Source: Hymenobacter mucosus
GTDB taxonomy: Bacteria > Bacteroidota > Bacteroidia > Cytophagales > Hymenobacteraceae
Direction: 5' to 3'
Length of the DNA stretch: 64,000 nucleotides
NCBI RefSeq assembly: GCF_900188255.1
Contig: NZ_FZNS01000012.1
Span: 1 to 64,000, forward strand
Part shown: in pieces, positions 52,316 through 61,416 of the stretch
Layout of the letters: each line of letters starts with the position of its first letter
Numbering within the stretch: position 1 is the stretch's first letter
The notes under the pieces: model-generated
Database searches by the model: none
Told to the model about the DNA's origin: nothing
What the model saw: the letters and a program-made list of their open reading frames with translations, nothing else
Program-made: the position numbers and the translations under genes

Positions 52316-52806
52316 ACGACGGGGCGCGTCCTTGATCTACTCAGGAGTAGCCGTAGGTAGAAAGGACTACAGGGAAGCGTATTCGTGGGCCAGCGGCCCA
52401 GTAACTCAGATAAAGGGCGGCTCTTTAGCGAACCAAGGCGCTAATACTGCGCCCATAATTCCTGGTGCCGTGCGAGGATCTAGGGATAAATAAGCAAGGG
52501 GCGATTTCTTAATTACCCCTGAGCCTATTCGGCAGTGTAGTGGCTACTCAAACCTGCGTTAATACAGTGCTTAAGTCCCACATCGTCACGAAGTTGGTAC
52601 CTATTGGAAGCAAGATATATCTAACCGTCAGCAATAATAGCTAAATCGTTTAAGCTAAAACAATTTACACTGCCAATTTATGCAAAAAAGTTTTATATTT
52701 TAATAATAATTTGTTGATTTTCAATATGTTATCATTGTGTATTACTTAAGGCTTGTACCTATTAGAGTACTGGCGGCGGCAACGGCTGTATGCTTTGCTT
52801 GCTGGC
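52316..52806. other. Upstream region of the mannan operon
   Basis: The right half (about 52600-52760) is very A+T-rich and should hold the promoter of the susC operon, but no TAnnTTTG box is clear on the minus strand. An ECF-type or regulator-dependent promoter is possible. Nothing else was recognised. Confidence 0.4.
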
Positions 52807-54204
52807 TCATGAATGCCACCCACGTTCAATCTCTTCCAAGGTCCGCCCTTTGGTCTCGGGTACGGCTCGCCACACAAACAGGAACGTGAGGGCCGAAAGC
52901 CCGGCGTAAAGTCCGAAGGCTCCGGCCAGCCCCGCGGCTTTTACCAATGATAGGAACGTAAACGAGACTACGGTGCAGGCAATCCACAGGGCAACCGTAG
53001 CCACAGAGGCCCCCCGGCCCCGCACGGCGTTGGGGAATATTTCGGTGATTACCACCCATACGCCCGGTCCAAGCCCTACCGCGAAGCAGGCTACGTAGAG
53101 CATGATAAGCCCCAGCAGCCACGGCCCCGGCGCACCCAGGTGCAGGGCCACTACCAGCGCACCCAAGGCCAGGGTCATGCCCCCCGACGCTAGCAGCAGC
53201 AGAGGCTTGCGCCCTACCCGGTCGATAACGAACAAGGCGACAATGGTGCCTGCGAAGTTGATGCCCCCAATCAGGGCGTTGGCTCCGATGGCTGAAGCGG
53301 CACTCTGCCCGCTGTGCTCGGTGAAAATAATGGAGCCGTAGTAGAGAATTGTATTGATGCCCGTAATCTGCTGTAATACCGCTAGCACCACCGCAATGCG
53401 CAACGGTTGGCGCAAGCGGGGCTGGTAGAGGTTGGCTTCTGCCCCCCGCTCGGCCGCTAGAGCAGTCTGAATTTCGGCCGTCTCGGTGGCTGCGGCAACG
53501 GGACCATTCAGGCGGGTGAGCGTACCTATTGCTTCGGCTTCGCGCCCCTGGCCCAACAACCAACGCGGACTTTCCGGTACCAGCAGCAGCGTGACCATAA
53601 AGAGCAGAGAGGGCACCGCCGCCGAAGCAAACATCCAACGCCACGACGCTACCCCCTGCCCGGCTAAGTAGTAGCTAGCAACGTAAGCCAGCAGAATACC
53701 CGTGACGATGGCCAGCTGATTGAGCGTCACTAGCAGCCCCCGAATGCGAGCCGGGGCAATTTCGGCAATGTAAAGCGGCACCAGCAGTGAGGCCAGCCCA
53801 ATGGCGAGGCCGCCCGCTAGCCGGGCCACTACAAATTCGGTCAGCGTGCGGGGCAGCGCCGCCGCCACCGCCGAAAGTGTAAATAAGAGGGCGGCCCCAA
53901 ATAGCAGGCGGCGACGCCCGTAGCGGTCGGTGAGCCCGCCGGCCACGGCTGCGCCCGCCACCGCCCCAAACAGAATACTGCTCGCGGCCAGTTCGGTTTC
54001 TGTATCGGTCAGGCCAAAGTCCTTTTTCAAAAATACTAGGGCCCCATTGATGATGGCCGTGTCGAAACCGAAAAGCAGCCCCCCCAGCGCCGCCACGGTC
54101 GCAATCAGGTAAACGTAGCCGGCGTTACCCGTTGACCTGGCAGGAGAAGGCGGCTGGGCAACGGATTCGCGCAGGAGAGGACCGGAGGAGGCGTGGAGGG
54201 GCAT
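52807..54204 (-). CDS. Sugar-porter-family MFS transporter, probably mannose
   Basis: The 465-residue membrane protein has the sugar-porter signatures GGLLFGFDTAIINGAL, DRYGRRRLLFGAALLF, PESPRWLLGQGREAEA and VPETKGRTLEEIERGW, and twelve spans by hydrophobicity. The family imports monosaccharides by proton symport. It is the last gene of the minus-strand manA-deoR-MFS operon. In this locus mannose is the likely substrate, which is inferred from context. Confidence 0.92.
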   Translation of the reverse strand: MPLHASSGPLLRESVAQPPSPARSTGNAGYVYLIATVAALGGLLFGFDTAIINGALVFLKKDFGLTDTETELAASSILFGAVAGAAVAGGLTDRYGRRRLLFGAALLFTLSAVAAALPRTLTEFVVARLAGGLAIGLASLLVPLYIAEIAPARIRGLLVTLNQLAIVTGILLAYVASYYLAGQGVASWRWMFASAAVPSLLFMVTLLLVPESPRWLLGQGREAEAIGTLTRLNGPVAAATETAEIQTALAAERGAEANLYQPRLRQPLRIAVVLAVLQQITGINTILYYGSIIFTEHSGQSAASAIGANALIGGINFAGTIVALFVIDRVGRKPLLLLASGGMTLALGALVVALHLGAPGPWLLGLIMLYVACFAVGLGPGVWVVITEIFPNAVRGRGASVATVALWIACTVVSFTFLSLVKAAGLAGAFGLYAGLSALTFLFVWRAVPETKGRTLEEIERGWHS

Positions 54205-54341
54205 AGTAGTTAGGCGGTAAGCATTTTACTAATCAGAATAATACTGGGCGCCCCACGTGAGTGCGCCCCTTCCCGAAGGCTACCTTCTCTGCGCGCTGGC
54301 CCGGGGCAGACCAAGCCGTTGGGGCTACTTCACAAGGTGAA

Positions 54342-55160
54342 TCACACCAGCAGCACCTCTATTCCTTGCTGCCGGAAGGGGGCTACCTGGTCTTCGGTAG
54401 CGCCCGTGTCCGTAATAAGCTGGTGCACTTCGCCGATGGGGCAGATCAGCGAGGTAGCAACCGTCCCGAGCTTGGTATGGTCGGCCACTACGATGCGGCG
54501 CGTGGCTTGGCGTAGCATAACCTGAATTACGGCGGCCTCCTCAGGGTGTAGGGAGGTCAGGCCCTTCTCGGCATCAATGCCGTTGACACCAATAAAGACT
54601 TTGTCAACAAAGAATTGGCTGAGTGCTTGGGTAGTGGCCGGCCCCACCAGCGAAAACCAGCCACCCGTCAGAAAGCCGCCCGTTACAAACACGCGCACAT
54701 CTTGGCGGTGGCTTAGCTCCATAGCCACGTTAACGGTATTGGTGATGACCGTCACGTTGGCGTCCGAGCGGAGGCTGCGCGTAACCTGGGTAGTAGTGGT
54801 GCCAGCCGTCAGGGAAATAGTCTCGCCGGGCTGAATGAGGGCGGCGGCGGCTAGGCCAATGCGGCGCTTTTCAGCCAGGTTGCGGTCAATCTGGTCGTGG
54901 AAGCTGGAGTTATACCGAAAGGGCTCGTAGAGCAGGGGCTCGCGGGGCACTGCGCCCCCGTGTGTGCGCCGGAGGCGGCCTTGCTGCTCTAGTTCCATCA
55001 GGTCGCGGCGCACCGTGACCACCGAAACGCCAAACAGGGTAGCTAACTCCTCGACGGCTACCGTGCCGGTGTGCAGCAGTTTCTCAACAATCACTTGGGC
55101 GCGGGCGGCGGCCGCGTTATCAGGCGCTAATAAGTCAGGCATATCTCGTATCGGGTTCAA
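54342..55160 (-). CDS. DeoR-family transcriptional regulator
   Basis: The 272-residue protein has an N-terminal helix-turn-helix (VEELATLFGVSVVTVRRDLMELEQQGRLRRTHGGAV) and the DeoR sensor domain (ALIQPGETISLTAGTTTTQVTRSL). The family usually represses sugar-phosphate use and is relieved by a phosphorylated sugar. Here the inducer could be mannose or fructose phosphate. It lies between manA and the transporter gene. A TTCGTTT/AAACGAA dyad upstream of manA is a candidate operator. Confidence 0.93.
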   Translation of the reverse strand: MNPIRDMPDLLAPDNAAAARAQVIVEKLLHTGTVAVEELATLFGVSVVTVRRDLMELEQQGRLRRTHGGAVPREPLLYEPFRYNSSFHDQIDRNLAEKRRIGLAAAALIQPGETISLTAGTTTTQVTRSLRSDANVTVITNTVNVAMELSHRQDVRVFVTGGFLTGGWFSLVGPATTQALSQFFVDKVFIGVNGIDAEKGLTSLHPEEAAVIQVMLRQATRRIVVADHTKLGTVATSLICPIGEVHQLITDTGATEDQVAPFRQQGIEVLLV

Positions 55161-55209
55161 AAAGTCGATTTGCGAGTGAAGGTAGCTGCCAAATGGTGGG
55201 CGGGCTGCG

Positions 55210-56985
55210 CTAGGGCTGAGTTCGCACGTAGGCCTTCAGGGTGGCGCATTCGGTACCGGTAGCCGGTCCGTGGGGCCGAATGGTGTAGGCGCCTACCACT
55301 GCTGGCACGATAAACGTTTCCGCGTAATGAACCACGAAGGGCTCGAAAGCTTGGCTGGGGCTTTCCACAAGGGCTTCGGCTCCCTGCACTAAGTTCAGCA
55401 CCTGAACCCCACCTTGGGTGTGATGCGGCACTACGCCCGTAAACCAGTGGCGGCGGGTCTCGATAAACTCTCGCTCGTGCAGGCCTGTGCGCTCTTCCCG
55501 CCAGCCGGGGCCGCAGGCCACGGGCTCCACGTGGTTAACCAGGTGGTCCGTTACCCAGGTGGTGGTGCGGTCAGGTGCAATGTTGGCCGCGCCGTGAGCG
55601 AGGTGGATGGGCCGGGGGCGGCCATCAAGGCCCAGGCGCTCCCAATCCCACAGTTTGAAGGTAAAAATGTAGGGGGTGGCCGAGATTTCTAGCACCATGG
55701 CATTAGCACCCGAGCAGTGAATGGTGCCCGCCGGAATTAGAAAGTGGTCGTGCTGGCGAGCCGGAAACTCGTTGATGTACTTGGCCGCGGGAAAAGGAGC
55801 CCCACCATCTTCTTGGGCGCGCTGCAAGTCGGCCACCATGGCCGGGACGTTCACGTTTTCTTTCAGGCCTAGGTACACCACCGCATCCGGCTCGGCCGCG
55901 AGCAGGTAGTAGCTTTCGTCTTGGGTGTAAGCCAGGCCAAACTGGTCGTGGGCGTATTCCGTGAGCGGGTGCACCTGCAGGGAAAGATTGCCGCCGCCCA
56001 TGGTATCGAGAAAGTCGAAGCGGATAGGAAACTCGGTGCCGAAGCGCCCATGCACGGCCTCCCCTAGCAGCTCCCGGGGGTGTGCAAATACGAGGTTAAT
56101 GCTCGGGATTTCCACGCGGGCTTCCCCAAAGCCCAGCAGCAAAGAGTTTTCCTCGGGTACGCAGTCGAAGCCCCAGGCGTAGTTCGCCGGGCCGTCGGGT
56201 AGGTCGCAGACTTCGCGCAGCCACTGCCCGCCCCAGGGCCCGGGGTCGAAAAAGGGCACTACCCGAAATGGCCGCCGCACGGTGGCCGCTAGTCCCGCCC
56301 GCAGGTCGGCCCCGCTGATGAGCTTGGGCACGGTGGAGTCGTTGGTATCCAGCAGAAAATCAGCCTGGGGCAGCACCTGCTTCTTCAGCCGGTCGGCCGC
56401 CCGCCAATCCACGAAAAAGGCGCGCTTGTACTTTAGGCTGGCCTTCTCTGTGAAGTTGTGGCTGCCTAAGTTCCCAATTTCGCCCCGCCGCTGCCGGAGC
56501 TGAATTTCCCAGCGGGCTAGGTCAGCATATACTACCAGGGCCGGAGCCGGGTATACTAGCGTGGCACCGGTACCCACTAGCACTACCAGCTGGCCCGCAG
56601 CCGTAGCTAAGGTTTCCTGGGCCTGGTGGAGCCGCTCGGGGTCAAAAAAATCGGCTATCAGTAATCCATTCAGCCGACCAAAGACGGGGTCGTTGGTAAG
56701 GGAGCCAGCAACTAGCAGATCAATTTCAGCTGGGCGGCGGTAGTAATCATCTGCTACTAGCCATTGATTCGCCGGCAAGCCCGGCCTTAGTTGCTGCTGT
56801 AGCAATTCCAGATTGGTGCCGGGGTAGCATTCTACGGCCAGAACCAGGGGCTGACCGGGTGCGGAGGACGCCGCCTCCAGCGCCGTGCGTAATGCCTCGA
56901 TAATGGCGGGCCACCCGGTTTGGCAAGCATCCGCTTTAGCCGCTACCGGCACGAAGGGAAACTTGTCATAGTTGGAGGAGCGCAT
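55210..56985 (-). CDS. manA: Class I mannose-6-phosphate isomerase with N-terminal extra domain
   Basis: From the ATG at 56985 (MRSSNYDKFPF) the product is 591 residues, while typical ManA is near 320-400. The C-terminal part (about residues 230-591) has the cupin metal-binding elements LSLQVHPLTEYAHDQFG (Gln, His), DESYYLL and HDHFLIPAGTIHCSGANAMVLEIS. The N-terminal 200 residues resemble a phosphoribulokinase or uridine-kinase-like fold (LVLAVECYPGTNLELL), but the P-loop GxxxxGK is not intact, so it is probably a regulatory or structural domain. It converts mannose 6-phosphate to fructose 6-phosphate. It begins the operon with the DeoR regulator and the transporter. Confidence 0.88.
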   Translation of the reverse strand: MRSSNYDKFPFVPVAAKADACQTGWPAIIEALRTALEAASSAPGQPLVLAVECYPGTNLELLQQQLRPGLPANQWLVADDYYRRPAEIDLLVAGSLTNDPVFGRLNGLLIADFFDPERLHQAQETLATAAGQLVVLVGTGATLVYPAPALVVYADLARWEIQLRQRRGEIGNLGSHNFTEKASLKYKRAFFVDWRAADRLKKQVLPQADFLLDTNDSTVPKLISGADLRAGLAATVRRPFRVVPFFDPGPWGGQWLREVCDLPDGPANYAWGFDCVPEENSLLLGFGEARVEIPSINLVFAHPRELLGEAVHGRFGTEFPIRFDFLDTMGGGNLSLQVHPLTEYAHDQFGLAYTQDESYYLLAAEPDAVVYLGLKENVNVPAMVADLQRAQEDGGAPFPAAKYINEFPARQHDHFLIPAGTIHCSGANAMVLEISATPYIFTFKLWDWERLGLDGRPRPIHLAHGAANIAPDRTTTWVTDHLVNHVEPVACGPGWREERTGLHEREFIETRRHWFTGVVPHHTQGGVQVLNLVQGAEALVESPSQAFEPFVVHYAETFIVPAVVGAYTIRPHGPATGTECATLKAYVRTQP

Positions 56986-57161
56986 AGACTGGAGAAGGGA
57001 AAAGAGAAGGGAGAAATCAGCATTGCCTACTAGCTGGCAACGAAGGAAAACTGTAGCTGGCACCGGGTTGAAGGCGTGCGTACTTCCCTCGCAGCGGAAA
57101 CGCGTAGCCTATTGAAGCGTGGGCTATACGTTTCACTTGACCAATATTGACAACAAAAATG

Positions 57162-57182
57162 TTCGTTTCATAGCAAAACGAA
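57162..57182. promoter_or_regulatory. Candidate DeoR-family operator (TTCGTTT/AAACGAA dyad)
   Basis: TTCGTTT at 57162-57168 and AAACGAA at 57176-57182 pair perfectly around a 7-base spacer. The dyad lies in the divergent gap between manA (minus) and the type IX-secreted GH76 gene (plus), where a single regulator could control both. DeoR-family sites often have this TTTCG-rich form. The rest of the 56986-57534 gap shows a weak TTCATTTG near 57194 but no firm promoter. Confidence 0.45.
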
Positions 57183-57534
57183 AAATAAATACTTTCATTT
57201 GCTTAAATACTACTTCAGCCCACACTAGGCCCAGCGCTTTTGGAGATGACGGCTGCTAGTGCCTGTGAAAGTAAATCACTTATTGGGCTCTGTGTGGCAG
57301 CAGAGCCTGCCCCTACCCTCCTCTCTCTATTCTGCTACTAGATGCTGTTTTCATCCACTTCCTTATGGGCAAGTTAGGGCTCACCCTAGGCGCATTTTCT
57401 TGCAGATGGCAGTCAGCAAGTGGTAGCATCCTGCAGTAGCGTTGCCTCGTCGCTCATCTATCTAAGTGAACACAACTGCTGCCCGCTGGGCAAGCTTTCC
57501 TGCTCTTCTTCCCACCCTTTCGTGCCAACCTGCT

Positions 57535-58995
57535 ATGAAGTATTTTGCTACCCTCCTTTTTGCGCCACGGTACCTAGCCCTGCTCGTGGCTGGCTGTGTG
57601 CTTACTATCACTACCGCTTCCGGCCAGAACAAGTACCACGTTGCCGGCGAAGCTATTCTTGACAAGCTGAACACCAAGTTTTACAATGCCAGCAAGCAGC
57701 TCTATGTGGAGCAAATTGATGGCAACGAAAACATTATTGTGGAGCGCGGCGGGGCAAGCTACGTTTGGCCAGCCTCCCACATGCTGCGGGCCCTCCGCTA
57801 CGGCGCCCTAGCCAATCCGGCTAAGTATACTGCCCGGCTTCGGTCCTATGCCTACGCCCTCGACCAATATAGGCAGAATGGCAAGTACGCCTCCGACATT
57901 GTGCCCGGCGCCGACCCTTTGTATGACGACAACGCCATCATCGGGCTTGCCCTCATGGACGCCTACCAGCAGGTTTTGCCTACTGAAACCGGCCTATATG
58001 AGCGCTCTTTAATTGGCCTCAATTACTGCTTGAATGCGCGCGACGCGAACTGGGGCGTACCGCAAAAGGAAAGTGAGCTGGGCTGGGGTAAGTTTTACTC
58101 GCAGGCTACCATCTTGCCGGCCCTCCACTGTGCCCTGATTGCCAAGAACAGCACCGACCCTCAATACTTAGATATTGCCAAGCGATACTATGAAAAAATT
58201 AATACTGTAAGCTGGAAGCTGCGCGATGCCAATACAAACCTGCTCAACCAGTTCTCCTTTTATAACAACAATAGTTGGAGCCTAACCGGTCATGGTGAGA
58301 ACGGGGCTGGCTACCGTGCCTACCAAACTACCCCCAATATTCAGCTGGCTCTTAAGCTGTACCAGCTAACCGGCGACAGCCGCTACCTCGACGATGCCAC
58401 GGTAATGGCAGACGCCTGCCTGCGACAGTGGTACACCCCCGGTAAAGGACTAAGCGAAATATCCTTCTGGGGTGGCAGCGACATGGTAGAAATGCTGGTA
58501 GACTTTTACGAAGTAGACCATAATGCTAGGTGGCTCACGGCGGCGCGCAACATTGTGGACTACCTCATTGAGTATGGCCGCGACCAGCTTGGCTACTACC
58601 CCGGCTCCTACAATGACGCCGACGGCACGTGGAACCAGGACCGCCGCTACCTGTTCCCGGCCTCGGTAATGATGATGGGCCAAGCCTGCGCCGCAGCCGC
58701 CATTCTGCGGGTAGCCCACGTAACGAATACGCCTCTGGCCGCTGCCAGCCCTGCTACCGCGAAATCCACCGAACTAGCGGTATTTCCTAACCCGGTTGTA
58801 AACCGCTTGAGCCTGCAAGCAAACCGTACTCTTGCCGGTGGCCAAGTCACGGTGCGTAATTCCCTAGGCCAAATCGTGATTAGCGCCCCGTCTTATAACA
58901 CGTCGCTTGATGTCTCGGCCCTGGCTCCCGGCGTTTATATTATCTCTTGGGTCAGCGGGCAGCAGTGCTTATCACAGCGCTTTGTAAAGAAGTAA
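57535..58995 (+). CDS. GH76-like alpha-mannanase with C-terminal type IX secretion sorting domain
   Basis: The ATG at 57535 gives a signal-peptide start and a 486-residue protein. The (alpha/alpha)6 domain (about residues 33-410) has the paired Asp element PLYDDNAIIGLAL (Asp131, Asp132), WPASHMLRALRYGA and NDADGTWNQDRRYLFPAS. After about residue 415 a compact beta domain begins FPNPVVNRLSLQANR and ends GVYIISWVSGQQCLSQRFVKK, the type A sorting domain recognised by the type IX (Por) system. The enzyme should be secreted and probably surface attached, and would start mannan breakdown outside the cell. GH76 is the best reading; another six-hairpin glycosidase family is not excluded. Confidence 0.82.
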   Translation: MKYFATLLFAPRYLALLVAGCVLTITTASGQNKYHVAGEAILDKLNTKFYNASKQLYVEQIDGNENIIVERGGASYVWPASHMLRALRYGALANPAKYTARLRSYAYALDQYRQNGKYASDIVPGADPLYDDNAIIGLALMDAYQQVLPTETGLYERSLIGLNYCLNARDANWGVPQKESELGWGKFYSQATILPALHCALIAKNSTDPQYLDIAKRYYEKINTVSWKLRDANTNLLNQFSFYNNNSWSLTGHGENGAGYRAYQTTPNIQLALKLYQLTGDSRYLDDATVMADACLRQWYTPGKGLSEISFWGGSDMVEMLVDFYEVDHNARWLTAARNIVDYLIEYGRDQLGYYPGSYNDADGTWNQDRRYLFPASVMMMGQACAAAAILRVAHVTNTPLAAASPATAKSTELAVFPNPVVNRLSLQANRTLAGGQVTVRNSLGQIVISAPSYNTSLDVSALAPGVYIISWVSGQQCLSQRFVKK

Positions 58996-59139
58996 ACTAC
59001 TAAACGGCGCTAGTATTGGCTTGCGCTGCCTTGACATAGGCGTCAGAAAATGAAGCCGCCGGGAGCGTGCTCATCCAGTCTCGCCCGCTGGCTGCTGTAG
59101 TGCGCCTTGCTACTCCTCCCCCATCTGTACTTCCACCCG

Positions 59140-61338
59140 ATGATAAAGCTGAAGAGCTATTTGATTGTACTAGTAGTATGGTGTACCTGCTCCTGCGCCA
59201 GAACCTCTACGCCGAGCAGTACTTACCGGACGGATAGCCACCCCACCCCGGGCGGCCACCTGCAATACGCTAACCCCTTCATGGGTACAGCCCCGTTCAA
59301 CGACCCCAAAACCATTGGATACGCCCCTCCCAAGGACTGGCGGGGCGTGTGGGCTGGTCTCGTGTTTCCGGGGAGCTCGTTGCCTAATGCTATGGTGCAG
59401 TTGAGCCCCATCACCGAGTTTCACACCGGCGCCGGCTACGACTACGAGGACTCGGTGATTTACGCCTTCGCCCACACCAACAAGGGCCACTGGAACTTGT
59501 GCCACTTACCGGTTTTACCGGTTTCGGGGGCGACTACTCCGGCCGGCTACTCTTCGCGCTTCGCTAAAGCCACTGAAAAGGCCTCGCCGGGCTTCTACGG
59601 CGTTACGCTGCAGGATTACGGGGTGCAGGTAGAACTCACGTCTACCCTGCGCTGCGGGTTTCACCGCTACCGCTACCACCAGCCAGACAACCGCCGCATC
59701 GTGTTCAAGCTTGCGCAGTCCAACGAGCGGGTTACCAACTGGAGCATAGAAAAAGCGGGCCCAGCGGCCGTACAGGGTTTTCAGGAAACGGGCCGCCAGA
59801 CGGTGTACTTCTACGGAGTACTCAGCGAAAACCTGCAGGGCCTGGACGTGCCAAGCAAGGGTGCCCAAGACGGCGTGGCTGTGGTGCGCCTACCGGCCGG
59901 CGGCAGTAAGCCTGTGGAACTCAGAATCGGAATATCATTCGTGAGCGTGCAGAATGCCAAGCAGAACCTGGAGCAGGAAATCGGCAGCCGCTCGTTTGAG
60001 CAGGTGCGCCAGCAGGCTGAGCAAACCTGGGAAAGCTTGCTTGCCAAGGTGAACGTAAAGGGCGGTACAGCCAAGCAAAAGCAGCTGTTCTATAGCTGCT
60101 TATACCGCTCGTTTCTATGGCCGGCGCTACGTAGCGACCTGAATGGCGAATACCGCGACGTGCAGGGCAACGTGGTCAAGGCCGACTTCAATTACTACAC
60201 CGAGCCTTCCTTGTGGGATACCTACCGCAACAAGGACTTGCTGATTGGTATGCTCACGCCCCAGGTAACAACCGACGTGATTAAGTCTATGCAGGATGTA
60301 GGCCATAAGACCGGGTTCTTGCCCACCTTCTTTCACGGCGACCATGCTTCGGCTTTGATTGTTGGCTCTTACCAGCGGGGCATCACCAACTTCGACGTGC
60401 AGGATGTGTACCGACTGATGCTGCGCAACGCTAATTTGGAAGGTGGAGCCCGCCCCCACATTGCCGAGTACATCCAAAAAGGGTACATCTCTACCACGGA
60501 AGTAGCGAACCCGGAGGTGGAAACCAAAGACAAGGCCGGCGTATCGAAAACCCTGGAGTATGCCTTCGACGACTACGCCGTGGCCCAACTGGCCCGGATT
60601 TTAAAGGACACCACTACCTACCGGATGATGATGGCTAGGTCGAAGAACTACAAGCATCTGTTCGACCCCGCCACTAAGTTTATGCGTGGTCGCCTCGCCG
60701 ATGGCTCTTGGGTGAAACCCTTCGATCCGCAGTATCCTTACTACGAGTACATGTACCGGGAAGCCAACGCCTGGCAGGTTTCCTTTTTCGCCCCCCACGA
60801 CATGCCCGGCCTAATAGCCTTATACGGTGGGGCCCAGCCCTTCGAGGCCAAGCTGGATTCGCTGTTCACCGTGCCCTGGAATCCCTCCCATATTGCCCGC
60901 AACGTATCGGGCTTTATTGGGCAGTACTGCCACGGCAACCAGCCCGACCACGAAACGCCCTTCTCCTACTACTTCATTGGAAAGCCGGAAAAGTCGCAGC
61001 GCCGGCTCGATGAGATTATGGACAAGTTCTACGGTATGGGCAAAGACGGCCTGGGTTACTCTGGCATGGACGACGCGGGCGAAATGTCGGCCTGGTACGT
61101 GTTCAGCTCCACGGGCCTCTACCCGTATTCTGCTGCCGACGCCAAGTACCTTGTGAGTGTGCCTCTCTTTGATGAAGTCAGCTGGAAAGCCGATAACGGC
61201 ACCACATTCACTGTGAAGAAAACGGGCAACGGCCGCAGCCTAAGCACCATTAAGGTAAATGGGCACACCAACCAGGGCTACTTCGTGGACCACACCTTGT
61301 TCCGTACGGGGGGGCGCCTGGAAGTTTCCACCAAATAA
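59140..61338 (+). CDS. GH92 alpha-mannosidase, lipoprotein
   Basis: The ATG at 59140 gives a lipoprotein signal ending VWCTCSC and a 732-residue GH92 enzyme. It has YANPFMGTAPFNDPKTIGYAPP at the beginning of the beta-sandwich, FYSCLYRSFLWPALRSDLNGEY, YREANAWQVSFFAPHD, HGNQPDHETPFSYYF and the canonical GMDDAGEMSAWYVFSSTGLYP. This matches the well-characterised Bacteroidetes clade more closely than the GH92 in the susC operon. It removes terminal alpha-mannose from mannan or N-glycan oligosaccharides. It follows the GH76 gene by 144 bases and is probably cotranscribed. Confidence 0.9.
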   Translation: MIKLKSYLIVLVVWCTCSCARTSTPSSTYRTDSHPTPGGHLQYANPFMGTAPFNDPKTIGYAPPKDWRGVWAGLVFPGSSLPNAMVQLSPITEFHTGAGYDYEDSVIYAFAHTNKGHWNLCHLPVLPVSGATTPAGYSSRFAKATEKASPGFYGVTLQDYGVQVELTSTLRCGFHRYRYHQPDNRRIVFKLAQSNERVTNWSIEKAGPAAVQGFQETGRQTVYFYGVLSENLQGLDVPSKGAQDGVAVVRLPAGGSKPVELRIGISFVSVQNAKQNLEQEIGSRSFEQVRQQAEQTWESLLAKVNVKGGTAKQKQLFYSCLYRSFLWPALRSDLNGEYRDVQGNVVKADFNYYTEPSLWDTYRNKDLLIGMLTPQVTTDVIKSMQDVGHKTGFLPTFFHGDHASALIVGSYQRGITNFDVQDVYRLMLRNANLEGGARPHIAEYIQKGYISTTEVANPEVETKDKAGVSKTLEYAFDDYAVAQLARILKDTTTYRMMMARSKNYKHLFDPATKFMRGRLADGSWVKPFDPQYPYYEYMYREANAWQVSFFAPHDMPGLIALYGGAQPFEAKLDSLFTVPWNPSHIARNVSGFIGQYCHGNQPDHETPFSYYFIGKPEKSQRRLDEIMDKFYGMGKDGLGYSGMDDAGEMSAWYVFSSTGLYPYSAADAKYLVSVPLFDEVSWKADNGTTFTVKKTGNGRSLSTIKVNGHTNQGYFVDHTLFRTGGRLEVSTK

Positions 61339-61416
61339 ATCTTCCTGGGGCAGCCCGGCACTACCCAGCCACTCCAGATCTACCTGTTCGGCCGGTTCGT
61401 AATCGTAAGCCGAGTT

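Noticed and set aside
52826..53644. 272-codon frame on the minus strand overlapping the MFS gene
   Set aside because: Out-of-frame translation within the transporter gene, low-complexity and without membrane spans; the MFS frame carries all family motifs.
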